NCBI RefSeq assembly: GCF_002407205.1
Contig: NZ_CP023548.1
Location: forward strand, 644,501-708,500
DNA length: 64,000 nt
Source of the DNA: Rhodobacter sp. CZR27
Lineage (GTDB): Bacteria > Pseudomonadota > Alphaproteobacteria > Rhodobacterales > Rhodobacteraceae
Direction of reading: 5' to 3'
Shown here piece by piece: positions 1 to 9,407 of this stretch. How positions within the stretch are numbered: the first letter of the stretch is position 1; each line of letters starts with the position of its first letter. The position numbers and the translations under genes were made by a program. The notes below the pieces were generated by a model. The model made no database searches and was not told where the DNA came from. It saw only the letters and a program-made list of their open reading frames with translations.

Positions 1-1
1 C

Positions 2-169
2 GCCCATGCGCGCGAGGTGCTGAAAGCGCTGATCGCGCGCGACATCTTCGTTCGCATGCCGTTCGTTGCGCCGCACGACCGCTGCATCCGCGTCAGCTGC
101 GGGCGCGCCGAGGAGATGGCCGCCTTCGAGGCGGCCCTGCCCGAGGCTCTGGCGGCGGTGCGCGCCTAG
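2..169 (+). CDS. PLP-dependent aminotransferase, C-terminal fragment (5' end outside window)
   Basis: The frame is open from the left edge and ends at a TAG at 167-169, giving the last 55 residues of a protein. The tail reads as the small domain of a fold-type I aminotransferase of the histidinol-phosphate aminotransferase-like group: it has the stretch RCIRVSCG followed by a Glu-rich closing helix, where the Arg is the usual substrate-carboxylate-binding residue of this family. The catalytic lysine domain lies outside the window, so the substrate cannot be named. The gene converges on the DUF4177-like gene, with 62 bases between the two stop codons. Confidence 0.7.
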   Translation, partial: AHAREVLKALIARDIFVRMPFVAPHDRCIRVSCGRAEEMAAFEAALPEALAAVRA

Positions 170-231
170 CCTGCCCGGCTCCCGGGCGTCGCGCGGCTGG
201 GCTGTCGGCCGCTCAGCCGGGGCGAGGGGGC

Positions 232-669
232 TCACTCGGCCGCGAGGCCGCCCCGTGCCGGACCGATCGCCGGTGCCTGTCCCTCCGGCGCCCGCACGGG
301 CGGCGCACGCAGGCCGGCCTCGGCCTCCACCCGACGGGCCGAAAGGCTCGCCGCCAGTTCCGAAGGCTCGGGCGGCCGCTCGGGGCGGAAGAAGGCCGGG
401 AGGTCCGGGGGAAGTCTCTCGGGTCCGGCTTCCGTGGACTCGACCCGGCGGAAGATCAGCAGGTTCTGGAAGGTGGTGGTCTTCCCGGTGAAGCCCACCC
501 GCTCCTCGCAGGGCAGGGTCTCGGCGCGCAGATATTCCCAGCCATCTCGGCCGAGATCATTCATCAACTGGGTAAGCGACAGGGCGAAACGGTCGGTGGG
601 GGTCCTTGCCCCCTTCACCTTCTCGCCCTTCCGCGGGGCAGGAACGACCTTGTATTCGAATCGGGGCAT
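232..669 (-). CDS. DUF4177-like conserved protein
   Basis: This 145-residue protein starts at MPRFEYKVVPAP; the ATG at 667-669 was chosen because the frame upstream runs into sequence antisense to gatB. The first 80 residues have the DUF4177 pattern: an N-terminal FEYKVVPAP strand, then a helix ending LNDLG-type (LMNDLGRDGWEYLRAE) and a strand ending LLIFRR. That fold is a small alpha/beta domain of unknown function. The remaining 65 residues are rich in Pro, Glu and Arg and look disordered. No catalytic motif is visible. It lies downstream of gatB on the same strand, about 105 bases away and behind a strong hairpin, so co-transcription is doubtful. Confidence 0.7.
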   Translation of the reverse strand: MPRFEYKVVPAPRKGEKVKGARTPTDRFALSLTQLMNDLGRDGWEYLRAETLPCEERVGFTGKTTTFQNLLIFRRVESTEAGPERLPPDLPAFFRPERPPEPSELAASLSARRVEAEAGLRAPPVRAPEGQAPAIGPARGGLAAE

Positions 670-736
670 GACCTGAAATTCTCGCTGACTGTATCGCGAG
701 TCTAGGGCAGATCCGCCTGTCGCCAAGGGGGAACAG

Positions 737-756
737 CCCGCGCGGCGCCGCGCGGG
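737..756 (-). terminator. Perfect 20-bp palindrome downstream of gatB, possible terminator
   Basis: CCCGCGCGGC followed directly by its reverse complement lies 18 bases after the gatB stop. There is no T tract on either side, so it may be a processing or stability hairpin instead of an intrinsic terminator. Confidence 0.4.
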
Positions 757-773
757 CGGGGGCTTGCCGAGAC

Positions 774-2285
774 TTAAAGCCCCAGCTTCTGCGCCACGAT
801 CTGGTTCACGGCGGCCGGGTTGGCCTTGCCGCCGGTGGCCTTGATCACCTGCCCCACGAACCAACCTGCCAGCTTCGGGTTCGCCTTGGCCTTCTCGACC
901 TGAGCGGGATTGGCCGCGATGATCTCGTCCACCGCGGTCTCGATGGCGCCGGTGTCGGTCACCTGCTTCATGCCGCGCGCGGCCGCCACCTCGGCGGGGT
1001 CGCCGCCCTCGGTCCAGAGGATCTCGAACAGGTCCTTGGCCATCTTGCCCGAGATCTCGCCCGAGCCGATGAGGTCGAGAACCCCCCCCAGCTGAGCGGC
1101 CGTCACGGGTGTCTCGGCGATGGTCAGGCCCTGCTTGTTCAGCCGGCCGAACAGCTCGTTGATGACCCAGTTCGCCGCCTGCTTGCCGTCCCGCCCCTTC
1201 GCCACCGATTCGAAGAACATGGCCGATTCGAGGTCGGCCGTCAGCACGTTGGCATCGTAGTCGGTCACGCCGTAGTCCGCCATGAAGCGGGCCTTCTTGG
1301 CGTCCGGCAACTCGGGCATCGAGGCGGCGATATCGTCCACCCACGCCTGCTCGATCTCCAGCGGCAGCAGGTCCGGATCGGGGAAGTAGCGGTAGTCGTG
1401 CGCCTCCTCCTTCGACCGCATCGAGCGCGTCTCGCCCTTGTCGGGATCGTAGAGGCGCGTTTCCTGCACCACCTTGCCGCCATCCTCGAGGATCGCGATC
1501 TGGCGCCGCGCCTCGTAGTCGATGGCCTGCTGGATGAAGCGCATCGAGTTCATGTTCTTGATCTCGCAGCGGGTTCCCAGATGCGAGAAGTCCTGCGTCG
1601 CCTGATAGCGCTCGTAGTCGCCGGGCCGGCAGACCGAGACGTTCACGTCCGCCCGCAGGTTGCCGTTCTGCATGTTGCCGTCGCAGGTGCCGAGGTAGCG
1701 CAGGATCTGGCGCAGCTTCGCCACATAGGCCGCCGCTTCCTCGGGGCCGCGGATGTCGGGGCGGCTGACGATCTCCATCAGCGCGACGCCCGTGCGGTTG
1801 AAGTCCACGAAGGAGAGATTCGGGTCCATGTCGTGAATCGACTTGCCCGCGTCCTGCTCGAGGTGGATTCGCTCGATCCGCACGAGGCGCGCGACGCCCG
1901 GGCCCATCTCGACCAGCACTTCGCCCTCGCCCACGATGGGGTGGTAGAGCTGGCTGATCTGGTAGCCCTGCGGCAGGTCCGGATAGAAGTAGTTCTTGCG
2001 GTCGAACGCCGAGACCAGATTGATCTGCGCCTTCAGCCCCAGCCCGGTGCGAACCGCCTGCGCGACGCAGAATTCGTTGATCACCGGCAACATCCCCGGC
2101 ATCGCGCAATCCACGAAGGACACATTGGAATTCGGCTCGGCGCCGAAGGTCGTCGAGGCGCCCGAGAACAGCTTGGCGTTCGAGGAGACCTGAGCATGGA
2201 TCTCCATGCCGATCACCAGTTCCCAGTCGTGTTTCGCCCCCGCGATGACCTTGGGCTTGGGCGATTCATAGGTCAGGTCGAGCAT
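774..2285 (-). CDS. gatB: Aspartyl/glutamyl-tRNA(Asn/Gln) amidotransferase subunit B
   Basis: GatB is the tRNA-binding kinase/transamidase subunit of GatCAB, which converts Glu-tRNA(Gln) (and Asp-tRNA(Asn)) to the amidated form in the cytoplasm. The 503-residue product begins [14 protein letters not shown], and the family signature follows: [12 protein letters not shown], then the [14 protein letters not shown] segment and the [17 protein letters not shown] block of the GatB core, with a C-terminal YqeY-like tail (roughly residues 355-503) ending VAQKLGL. Length is normal. The frame remains open far upstream, but similarity starts only here. gatA and gatC are not in the window. The presence of GatB implies that at least one glutamyl-tRNA synthetase in this organism is non-discriminating (see gltX). 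Confidence 0.97.
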   Translation of the reverse strand: MLDLTYESPKPKVIAGAKHDWELVIGMEIHAQVSSNAKLFSGASTTFGAEPNSNVSFVDCAMPGMLPVINEFCVAQAVRTGLGLKAQINLVSAFDRKNYFYPDLPQGYQISQLYHPIVGEGEVLVEMGPGVARLVRIERIHLEQDAGKSIHDMDPNLSFVDFNRTGVALMEIVSRPDIRGPEEAAAYVAKLRQILRYLGTCDGNMQNGNLRADVNVSVCRPGDYERYQATQDFSHLGTRCEIKNMNSMRFIQQAIDYEARRQIAILEDGGKVVQETRLYDPDKGETRSMRSKEEAHDYRYFPDPDLLPLEIEQAWVDDIAASMPELPDAKKARFMADYGVTDYDANVLTADLESAMFFESVAKGRDGKQAANWVINELFGRLNKQGLTIAETPVTAAQLGGVLDLIGSGEISGKMAKDLFEILWTEGGDPAEVAAARGMKQVTDTGAIETAVDEIIAANPAQVEKAKANPKLAGWFVGQVIKATGGKANPAAVNQIVAQKLGL

Positions 2286-2454
2286 GGAATGGTCCCTCCG
2301 GTCGCGGCCCCGTTCTAGGCGGGGAACCGCCAGAGGGCAAGTCCGCCCCGGGCGGAGTCTCGCCGACATCCCCAAGGGTGGGTTGCCAGTATCCGCCGGC
2401 GCCGGGCAGAACCTGCAGGCCGCGACAGGACGCGGCGCCGCTTGAGGTTGTCCC

Positions 2455-3042
2455 ATGAAGTTCCGCACCGTCCTGCTCGGCCTCATGCTCGCCCTGCCCA
2501 TTTCCTGCGGCGAAGCCCAACCGACTCCCGAGACCCTGCCCGTCATGCGGTGGGATCACCGGCCGGAAGCCGAAATCTGGACCCAGCGGACCCTTCTGGC
2601 CGTGGAGCAGCGCGACGACTACCTGACCGATATCGTTCCGCGCGACATCGCGACCTGGTGCCCGGGCTATCCCGACGCCACCCCGGACGAGCGGCGCGCC
2701 TTCTGGAGCGGGATCCTGTCGGCGCTCGCCAAGCACGAGAGCACGTGGAACCCGAAGGCCTCGGGCGGCGGCGGGCGCTGGATCGGCCTGACCCAGATCG
2801 CACCGCAGACCGCGCGGGCGCATGGCTGCGCGGCGCGCAGCGCGGGCGAGCTGAAGGACGGCGCGATGAACCTGTCCTGTGCCGTCCGGATCGCCGCGAA
2901 ACAGGTCGGCCGCGACGGCATGGTGGCCGGAAACGGGCGGCTGGGCCTCGGCCGCGACTGGGCGCCGTTCCGCAGCGCCTCGAAGCGGGCCGACATGGCC
3001 GCCTGGACGCGCGCCCAACCCTATTGCCAGCTGAAGAGTTGA
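2455..3042 (+). CDS. Small secreted lytic transglycosylase-like (SLT domain) protein
   Basis: The 195-residue protein opens with a short hydrophobic leader, [21 protein letters not shown]; the Cys at residue 18 could be lipidated but the lipobox is poor (Pro at -3). The middle, around residues 85-130, has the Glu of an SLT-type transglycosylase in [13 protein letters not shown], followed by a Gly-rich turn and [15 protein letters not shown], equivalent to the family's GLMQI block. Such enzymes cleave the MurNAc-GlcNAc bond of peptidoglycan in the periplasm. It sits between gatB (divergent) and valS (convergent), so it is probably transcribed alone. The specific subfamily is not recognised. 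Confidence 0.8.
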   Translation: MKFRTVLLGLMLALPISCGEAQPTPETLPVMRWDHRPEAEIWTQRTLLAVEQRDDYLTDIVPRDIATWCPGYPDATPDERRAFWSGILSALAKHESTWNPKASGGGGRWIGLTQIAPQTARAHGCAARSAGELKDGAMNLSCAVRIAAKQVGRDGMVAGNGRLGLGRDWAPFRSASKRADMAAWTRAQPYCQLKS

Positions 3043-3140
3043 TCCGTCCCCCGCCGGAAGGGCTTTCCGGCGGCTGAACCTGTTTGCGGTCGGCGGCTTT
3101 TCGAATGCGGCCCCTCCGCGGGGAAGGGCCGCCGGGTGGA

Positions 3141-6104
3141 TCAGGCGATCTCGGCCAGACGCGCGAGGGCGGAACCGAGCTTCTCCGCTTCCTCCTCGCC
3201 CTGTTCGAGTCGGGTCCGCGCCTCGTCCACCACTTCCTCGGGTGCCGAGGCCACGAAGGACGGGTTGCCCAGACGCCCGCGCAGGCCGGCCATGTCCTTC
3301 TGAAGCTTCTCCAGCGTCTTCTCCAGCCGCGCCTTCTCGGCGCCGATGTCGATGACGCCTTCCAGCGGGATGGCGAAGCTGCCGCCCTCCACCGCGATGG
3401 TCAGCGCCCCCTTGGGTGCGCTCGCCGCCTCGGTGAAGCCCTCGAGCCGGGCGAGTCGCAGGATCAGCGCCTCGTTCCGCGCAAGGGCCCCTCGGCTTGC
3501 CTCGTCGAGCGCGATCTGCACCACCGGCAGCTTCAGCCCCGCGGGCACCCGCACCTGCGCACGGGCCGAGCGGATTTCCTCGATCAGGCCGATCACCCAG
3601 GTCATCTCGCGATCCGCTGCGGGATTGACGAGGTCCGCGCCGAAGGCGGGCCAGTCGGTGTGGACCAGCATCTTCGCGCGCCTGCCGGTGGTGGCCCAGA
3701 GCTCCTCTGTCACGAAGGGCATGATCGGGTGCAGCAGGATCATGCACTGGTCGAGCACCCAGGCCATGGTGGCGCGGGTCTCGGCGGCCGCCTCGGTGTC
3801 GAACAGCGGCTTCGAGAACTCGACATACCAGTCGCAGACCTTGCCCCAGACGAAGGCATAGAGCGCATTGGCCGCCGCGTCGAAGCGGTAGGCGGCCAGC
3901 GCGGCATCCACTTCCTCGCGCACGCGGCCGGTCTCGCCAATGATCCAGCGGTTCACCGTGGCGGTCGCGGCGGGCGGGGCGCTCCGCGTCGCGTGGCCCT
4001 CCCACACGCCGTTCATCTCGGCGAAGCGGCAGGCATTCCAGAGCTTCGTGCCGAAGTTGCGATAGCCGGCGATCCGCGCCGTGGACAGCTTCAGGTCGCG
4101 CCCCATCGCGGCCATCGCCGTCAGCGTGAAGCGCACCGCATCGGCGCCGAACTCGTCGATCAGCTCCAGCGGATCGAGCACGTTGCCGAGCGACTTCGAC
4201 ATCTTCTTGCCCTTCTCGTCCCGCACGAGGGCGTGGACGTAGACGGTCTTGAAGGGAACCTCGTTCACCACGGCAAGCTGCATCATCATCATCCGGGCAA
4301 CCCAGAAGAAGATGATGTCGAAGCCGGTGATGAGCACGCTCGTGGGGAAGTAGCGCTTCAGTTCTGCCGTGTCCTCGGGCCAGCCCAGCGTGCCGATCGG
4401 CCAGAGCCCCGACGAGAACCAGGTGTCCAGCACGTCCGGATCGCGCCAGACCGGATAGACGAGGTGCGTCGGGTCCTCGGAAAGGTTGTAGTCGGCCAGC
4501 GACTGGGCAAGCAGGTCGATGGCCGCCGCACGGTCGGCCACCTCGACGATGCGGGCGTGGTTCAGTGGCGCTGGCAGCGAGGCCAGATCGTCGAGGAACT
4601 TCTCGGACACCCCGTCAAAATCCGCCGCGCAGTGATGCACCGGGTCGGCGTGGTTGAAGGCGCCATCCTCGAGCAGCTCGAAGATCTCGACCTCGTCCAG
4701 CCTGTCGTCGCCGTCGTCGTCAAAGCCCGCGGGCCAGACGTCGAGGCCATACCACACCGGGATCTGGTGGCCCCACCACAGCTGGCGGCTGATGCACCAC
4801 GGCTCGATGTTCTCGAGCCAGTGGAAATAGGTCTTGGCGTCGCGCTCGGGCAGGATCTCGGTCCGGCCGTCGCGCACGGCGTCTATCGCGGGCTGCACGA
4901 TCTTCGCCGTGTCCACGAACCACTGGTCGGTCAGCATCGGTTCGATGGCGACCTTGGAGCGGTCGCCATGCGGAACCATGTGGCGGTCGCTGTCGATGCC
5001 GTCCAGCCAGCCCTGCTCCTCGGCCAGCGCCACGATGCGCGTCCTTGCCTCGTAGCGGTCGAGGCCGTCGAGGGCGAAGACGACATCCTCGCATTCGCAG
5101 CCCTCGAGGAAATCCGGGTTCTCGGCAAGGAACATCGTGGCCCGGCCGGTCATCACGTTGATGGCGCGCAGCCCCGTCCGCTGGCCCACGCCCCAGTCGT
5201 TGAAGTCATGCGCAGGGGTGATCTTCACCGCGCCGGTGCCCTTCGAGGGATCGGCATAGTCGTCGGCCACGATCGGGATGCGGCGGCCGACCAGCGGTAG
5301 GATCACCTCCTTGCCGATCAGGTGGGCGTAGCGATCATCGGCGGGGTTCACCGCGATGCCGGTATCGCCCAGCATCGTCTCGGGGCGCGTCGTCGCCACC
5401 GTCAGGTAGTCGCGCTCTTCCCAGTCGATGGGGGTGTCGGTCTCGTCGAAGGTCACCGGATGGCGGTAGGTCGCGCCATCGGCCAGCCGGTAGCGCAGGC
5501 GCCACATGTTGCCGTTCATCTCGACCTGCTCGACTTCCAGGTCCGAGATCGCGGTCTCGAAATGCGGGTCCCAGTTCACCAGCCGCTTGCCGCGGTAGAT
5601 GAAGCCCTTTTCGTAAAGGTCCACGAAGACCTTCAGCACGGCGCGCTGGAAGTTCGCGTCCATCGTGAAGGCGTTGCGCGACCAGTCGCAGGAGGCACCC
5701 AGCCGCTTCAACTGGTTGATGATCGTGCCGCCCGACTGCTCCTTCCACTCCCAGACCTTCTGAAGGAACGCCTCGCGGCCCATCTCGCGGCGCGAGGGAT
5801 GGCCGGCCTTGGCGAGGTCGCGCTCCACCACCATCTGCGTGGCGATGCCCGCGTGATCCTGACCGGGCTGCCAGAGCGTGTCGAAGCCGCGCATCCGGTG
5901 CCAGCGCGTCAGGATGTCCTGCAGCGTGTTGTTGAACGCATGCCCCATGTGCAGCGAGCCCGTCACGTTCGGCGGCGGGATCATGATGCAGAAGGTCTCG
6001 GGGCGCGAGGCGTTGGCCCCGGCCTTGAAGGCGCCGGCCTTCTCCCACTGGGCATAGAGCCGGGCCTCGGCCTCGGCGGCGTTGAAGGTCTTGTCCATCG
6101 GCAT
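3141..6104 (-). CDS. valS: Valine--tRNA ligase with an unusual acidic insertion
   Basis: This class Ia synthetase charges tRNA(Val) and edits threonine. The product is 987 residues. The HIGH motif appears as HMGH at residues 52-55 after PPPNVTGSL, and the KMSKS motif as KKMSKSLGN near 632-637. The [18 protein letters not shown] and [11 protein letters not shown] blocks of the catalytic fold are present. Between these two blocks (about residues 445-553) there are some 60 more residues than in E. coli ValRS as I remember it, including an Asp-rich stretch [12 protein letters not shown]. The C-terminal coiled coil ([20 protein letters not shown]) is the usual ValRS tail. ATG at 6104 gives MPMDKTF; Met3 is an alternative. 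It lies downstream of the Lrp-family gene on the same strand, with an 81-base gap. Confidence 0.97.
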   Translation of the reverse strand: MPMDKTFNAAEAEARLYAQWEKAGAFKAGANASRPETFCIMIPPPNVTGSLHMGHAFNNTLQDILTRWHRMRGFDTLWQPGQDHAGIATQMVVERDLAKAGHPSRREMGREAFLQKVWEWKEQSGGTIINQLKRLGASCDWSRNAFTMDANFQRAVLKVFVDLYEKGFIYRGKRLVNWDPHFETAISDLEVEQVEMNGNMWRLRYRLADGATYRHPVTFDETDTPIDWEERDYLTVATTRPETMLGDTGIAVNPADDRYAHLIGKEVILPLVGRRIPIVADDYADPSKGTGAVKITPAHDFNDWGVGQRTGLRAINVMTGRATMFLAENPDFLEGCECEDVVFALDGLDRYEARTRIVALAEEQGWLDGIDSDRHMVPHGDRSKVAIEPMLTDQWFVDTAKIVQPAIDAVRDGRTEILPERDAKTYFHWLENIEPWCISRQLWWGHQIPVWYGLDVWPAGFDDDGDDRLDEVEIFELLEDGAFNHADPVHHCAADFDGVSEKFLDDLASLPAPLNHARIVEVADRAAAIDLLAQSLADYNLSEDPTHLVYPVWRDPDVLDTWFSSGLWPIGTLGWPEDTAELKRYFPTSVLITGFDIIFFWVARMMMMQLAVVNEVPFKTVYVHALVRDEKGKKMSKSLGNVLDPLELIDEFGADAVRFTLTAMAAMGRDLKLSTARIAGYRNFGTKLWNACRFAEMNGVWEGHATRSAPPAATATVNRWIIGETGRVREEVDAALAAYRFDAAANALYAFVWGKVCDWYVEFSKPLFDTEAAAETRATMAWVLDQCMILLHPIMPFVTEELWATTGRRAKMLVHTDWPAFGADLVNPAADREMTWVIGLIEEIRSARAQVRVPAGLKLPVVQIALDEASRGALARNEALILRLARLEGFTEAASAPKGALTIAVEGGSFAIPLEGVIDIGAEKARLEKTLEKLQKDMAGLRGRLGNPSFVASAPEEVVDEARTRLEQGEEEAEKLGSALARLAEIA

Positions 6105-6185
6105 GTCGCGCCCCCGTAGCTGTTGCGCCCGGTCTACCCAAGGCGAAGGCCGAGGCCAAGCCTCATCGCGCCACGGTGCCGGGGG

Positions 6186-6617
6186 CTAGACCGCGCGGTC
6201 GATCCGGGTGGACAGATGGATCAGGCTCTCCGAGCTTCGGACGCCGGTCATGGCGCCGACCTCGTCCAGGACCTGATCCAGAACCTGCGTCGAGGGCGCG
6301 GCGATCTGCAGGAGAAGGTCGAACCGGCCCGAGGTGGTGAAAACCTTCTCGACCTCAGCGATGGCCTTGAGGCGCGTCAGGATCGCGGGCTGCGTCCGGG
6401 GCTCGATGGTGAGCAGGACGGAGGCGCGAAGGCGGCCTTGGCGCGCCTCCTCGCCGAGCTTGAGGGTGTAGCCGGCGATCACGCCGGAGGTCTCGAGACG
6501 CTCCAGCCGGGCCTGGATCGTCGAGCGCGCGACCTTCAACCGCCGGGCGAGCGTGGCCACGGAGGTCCGCGCATCGGCCCCCAGGATGCCCAGGATGTTT
6601 CTGTCGAGTTCGTCCAT
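6186..6617 (-). CDS. Lrp/AsnC family transcriptional regulator
   Basis: The 143-residue length is typical of a single-domain-pair Lrp/AsnC protein. An N-terminal AsnC helix-turn-helix (MDELDRNILGILGADARTSVATLARRL, then VARSTIQARLERLE) is followed by a RAM-type ligand-binding domain (residues 60-140) with the FDLLLQIAAPS strand. It is divergent from an ornithine-decarboxylase-type gene across 215 bases that hold three phased inverted repeats, one covering the predicted -35 of this gene. By family habit it should repress itself and control the divergent gene in response to a basic amino acid; the effector is inference. Confidence 0.92.
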   Translation of the reverse strand: MDELDRNILGILGADARTSVATLARRLKVARSTIQARLERLETSGVIAGYTLKLGEEARQGRLRASVLLTIEPRTQPAILTRLKAIAEVEKVFTTSGRFDLLLQIAAPSTQVLDQVLDEVGAMTGVRSSESLIHLSTRIDRAV

Positions 6618-6640
6618 GCATATTGACCAAGGTTTTCGTC

Positions 6641-6668
6641 ATTATGCCGACAGATCGCTGCATATCAA
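6641..6668 (-). promoter_or_regulatory. Predicted sigma-70 promoter of the lrp-family gene
   Basis: On the minus strand, TTGATA (6668-6663) and CATAAT (6646-6641) are separated by 16 bases; the start codon is 24 bases after the -10. The -35 lies inside the inverted repeat at 6664-6678, the arrangement expected for autorepression. Confidence 0.55.
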
Positions 6669-6720
6669 CACTTTTGATCGGTGGATTTGTGCCCCAAATG
6701 AGGCATCCTTTGTTGCAGGA
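6664..6720. promoter_or_regulatory. Three phased 15-bp inverted repeats, candidate Lrp-family operator array
   Basis: ATCAA-N5-TTGAT (6664-6678), ATTTG-N5-CAAAT (6685-6699) and TCCT-N7-AGGA (6706-6720) have centres at 6671, 6692 and 6713, that is, exactly 21 bp or two helical turns apart. Lrp-family octamers bind such face-aligned 15-bp palindromes. Binding has not been shown here. Confidence 0.5.
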
Positions 6721-6832
6721 AAAGGGCGGCTCATACGCACCTGGCCTGGTTTGTCGAAACCGCGCAGGTGCCTCCCACTCCCCATGAATCCGGGCAGAGG
6801 GCTTGCGTCTTGTTGGCCGAAAGGAAACGCCG

Positions 6833-7978
6833 ATGGGACTCTCGAAAACGATCTGGACAAACCCCGCCGAATATCTCCGCGCGATCTCTCCCGAGACGCC
6901 GGTGCTGTTCTTCTCGCCCGCGACCCTGCAGGCGACCGCGCGTCGCTTCATCGACGGTTTCCCGGGCATGGTGACCTATGCCGTCAAGTCGAACCCGGAA
7001 GAGGTGGTGATCGAGAACCTCGCCGCCGCCGGCATCCGCGGCTATGACGTGGCCTCGCCGCACGAGATCCGCATGATCCGCCGGATCGCCCCCGACGCCG
7101 CGCTGCACTACAACAACCCCGTCCGCGCGCGGTCCGAGATCGCGGTGGGCGTCGAGATGGGCGTGAAAAGCTGGTCGGTCGACTCCAAGTCGGAACTCGC
7201 CAAGCTGGTCGAGATGGTCCCGGCCGAAGGCTGCGAGATCTCGGTGCGCTTCAAGCTGCCGGTCTCGGGTGCGGCCTACAACTTCGGCGCCAAATTTGGC
7301 GCGACGGTGGAGCTTGCGACCGAACTCCTCAAGACGGTGGCCGAGGCGGGCTTCATCCCCTCGATGACCTTCCACCCGGGCACGCAATGCACCGACCCGG
7401 CCGCGTGGGAGACCTACATCCGCACCGCCGCCGAGATCGGCCGCGAGGCGGGCGTGACCATCGCGCGGCTGAACGTCGGCGGCGGCTTCCCCTCTCACCG
7501 GCTGAACGGGGTGGAGCCCGAGCTTGAGGCGATCTTCCACCTGATCGACCGCGTGGCGGACGAGGCCTTCGGCGACGCCCGCCCGCTGCTGGTCTGCGAG
7601 CCGGGCCGCGGCATCTGCGCCGACGCCTTCACGCTGGCGGCGCGGGTCAAGGCAGTCCGGGACGACACCCATGTCTTCCTGAACGACGGGGTCTATGGCT
7701 CGCTGACCGAACTGCCGCTGATCGGCGTGATCGACCGCGTCGAAGTGCTGACGCCCGAGGGCCGGCGCCGTGACGGCGAGACCCGCGACCGCATCATCTT
7801 CGGCCCGACCTGCGACTCGGTGGACCGCCTTCCGGGCGAGCTTCCGCTTTCGGCGGAGGTCGAGGAGGGAGACTTTCTGGTGTTCCAGGGTATGGGCGCC
7901 TACTCGACCGCCACCAACACCCGCTTCAACGGCTTCGGCGAACTGAGTATGGCGACTGTGCTTTCGCTCAGATTGTAA
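6833..7978 (+). CDS. Type III PLP-dependent decarboxylase (ornithine/lysine/arginine decarboxylase group)
   Basis: The 381-residue protein has the alanine-racemase-like TIM barrel plus beta domain of eukaryotic-type ornithine decarboxylase. Visible motifs in order are YAVKSNP (PLP lysine K52), the glycine strand with NVGGGFPS, CEPGRGI (phosphate-binding Arg/Gly loop) and GPTCDSVD with the partner-subunit cysteine at C327. It would decarboxylate a basic amino acid, most likely ornithine to putrescine, in the cytoplasm; a lysine preference cannot be excluded from sequence. ATG at 6833 is used because it follows AAAGGAAACGCCG at Shine-Dalgarno distance; an upstream in-frame start at 6803 has no such site. 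The gene is monocistronic: a strong terminator follows. Confidence 0.92.
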   Translation: MGLSKTIWTNPAEYLRAISPETPVLFFSPATLQATARRFIDGFPGMVTYAVKSNPEEVVIENLAAAGIRGYDVASPHEIRMIRRIAPDAALHYNNPVRARSEIAVGVEMGVKSWSVDSKSELAKLVEMVPAEGCEISVRFKLPVSGAAYNFGAKFGATVELATELLKTVAEAGFIPSMTFHPGTQCTDPAAWETYIRTAAEIGREAGVTIARLNVGGGFPSHRLNGVEPELEAIFHLIDRVADEAFGDARPLLVCEPGRGICADAFTLAARVKAVRDDTHVFLNDGVYGSLTELPLIGVIDRVEVLTPEGRRRDGETRDRIIFGPTCDSVDRLPGELPLSAEVEEGDFLVFQGMGAYSTATNTRFNGFGELSMATVLSLRL

Positions 7979-8007
7979 ATCATTCACCTATCGGTGATAT
8001 TTTGAAG

Positions 8008-8034
8008 CCCGGCCGGAACCCTCCGGCCGGGTTT
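8008..8034 (+). terminator. Intrinsic terminator of the decarboxylase gene
   Basis: A 10-bp perfect stem (8008-8017 with 8022-8031), four-base loop ACCC, then TTT. It lies 29 bases after the stop codon. Confidence 0.85.
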
Positions 8035-8134
8035 CATCTTCTTCCTCCATGTGAAAGTGGATGGACACCATGTTTGCGCTTGACCAGTCAGAGGGGTGCG
8101 AGGGCGAAACGACGGTAGTCGCGGAGGGCGGAGC

Positions 8135-9238
8135 ATGTCGCTGATCAAGCGCATCCGCCACTGGCTCCGCCCCCATCCGACGGTCGAGACGGAACCCGCC
8201 ACGCCGCCCGGTCGCGGCGCCCGCCGGGGCAGGGTGGATCACGTGATCCTGCTCGACGGCACCTGCTCATCGCTCGAGCCGGGACACGAGACGAACGTCG
8301 GCCTGCTGTTCAAGCTGCTGCGGGAAGAGCGCCGGTCGGTCCAGCGCACGATCTATTACGAGCCCGGGCTGCAATGGGGCGGCTGGCTCCGGATCGGCGA
8401 TCTGGTGCAGGGCAAGGGCCTGAACCGCCAGATCCGCCGGGCCTATGGCTACCTCGCCTCGCATTACCAGCCGGGCGACCGGATCTTCCTGTTCGGCTAT
8501 TCGCGCGGCGCCTATGCCGTGCGCTCGCTGGCGGGCGTGATCGACCACGTCGGCCTCCTGCGCCGCGAGGAGGCGACCGAGCGCAACGTGCAGCTGGCCT
8601 GGCGGCACTACGAGATGGGCAGCACCCGGCCCCATGCACGTGCCTTCTCGCGCCGGCTCTGCCACGAGCGGATCGAGATCGAGATGGTCGGCATCTTCGA
8701 CACGGTCAAGGCGCTGGGCGTGCGCCTGCCCATTGTCTGGCGCATCGTCGCGGACCGCCACGCCTTCCACAACCACCGGCTGGGCCGCGCCGTCCGGCAT
8801 GGCTTCCACGCGCTGGCCCTGGACGAGAAGCGGACCGTGTTCGAGCCGGTTCTGTGGGATTATCCCTACCACGGGCAGATCGTCGAGCAGGCGTGGTTCA
8901 AGGGCGGGCACGGCGACGTCGGCGGGCAGCTCGCGGGCGGGCGGCACGGCTCGCGCCTCCTGTCGAACATCCCGCTGGTGTGGATGCTGGAACGCGCCTC
9001 GCATTGCGGCCTGCAACTGCCCGAGGGCTGGCGCGCGCGGTTCCCCTGCGACGTCGGCGCGCCGATGACCAGCATGTATGCCGGCTGGAGCAAGATCTTC
9101 CTCTGGCGGCAGAAGCGGGTGACGCTGCGCTGCCCGACGGAATACATCCACCCCTCGGTCCGCCTGCCCGAGACGCGCCGCCGCGGCTGGCGGCTGCGGC
9201 CGGGAACCGCGGCGGCTGGTCAGCCCACGCAGGGCTGA
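8135..9238 (+). CDS. DUF2235 family alpha/beta hydrolase-like protein
   Basis: The 367-residue protein starts MSLIKRIRHWL; ATG at 8135 follows GCGGAGGGCGGAGC. DUF2235 hallmarks are HVILLDGTCSSLEPGHETNV near residue 35, the nucleophile elbow FGYSRGAYAVRSLAG, IFDTVKALG carrying the acid, and GGHGDVGG carrying the histidine. Several DUF2235 proteins (Tle1) are type VI secretion phospholipase effectors, but this copy is short, has no secretion genes around it and no obvious signal, so a housekeeping or storage hydrolase role is equally possible. It converges on gltA. The substrate is unknown. Confidence 0.85.
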   Translation: MSLIKRIRHWLRPHPTVETEPATPPGRGARRGRVDHVILLDGTCSSLEPGHETNVGLLFKLLREERRSVQRTIYYEPGLQWGGWLRIGDLVQGKGLNRQIRRAYGYLASHYQPGDRIFLFGYSRGAYAVRSLAGVIDHVGLLRREEATERNVQLAWRHYEMGSTRPHARAFSRRLCHERIEIEMVGIFDTVKALGVRLPIVWRIVADRHAFHNHRLGRAVRHGFHALALDEKRTVFEPVLWDYPYHGQIVEQAWFKGGHGDVGGQLAGGRHGSRLLSNIPLVWMLERASHCGLQLPEGWRARFPCDVGAPMTSMYAGWSKIFLWRQKRVTLRCPTEYIHPSVRLPETRRRGWRLRPGTAAAGQPTQG

Positions 9239-9362
9239 ATTACAAGCGCCCGGCAGGCCGTTACGTCGGACCCGGCTCGCCTCGATGCCATCAGCCAACT
9301 CGACGACCCTGGCCCCGAGGCTCCCGCCCGGCGCCATGCCGGATGCGCCGGGGAAAATGCAG

Positions 9363-9388
9363 AACGGCGGCCCTTGCGAGCCGCCGTT
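9363..9388 (-). terminator. Hairpin between DUF2235 gene and gltA
   Basis: A 9-bp stem AACGGCGGC/GCCGCCGTT with an 8-base loop. On the minus strand it lies 20 bases past the gltA stop and a TTTT follows after CTGCA, so it probably ends gltA transcripts. Confidence 0.6.
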
Positions 9389-9407
9389 TCGCGTTCATGT
9401 CCCGATG

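Noticed and set aside
3084..5300. 738-residue plus-strand frame opposite valS
   Set aside because: It is an antisense shadow; the minus strand encodes a complete valyl-tRNA synthetase.
6134..6166. Tiny minus-strand frame [10 protein letters not shown] just upstream of valS as an attenuator peptide
   Set aside because: It has Leu and Gly codons but no Val, no promoter-like element or conserved-looking hairpin is placed suitably, and such a short frame in GC-rich DNA is easily by chance.
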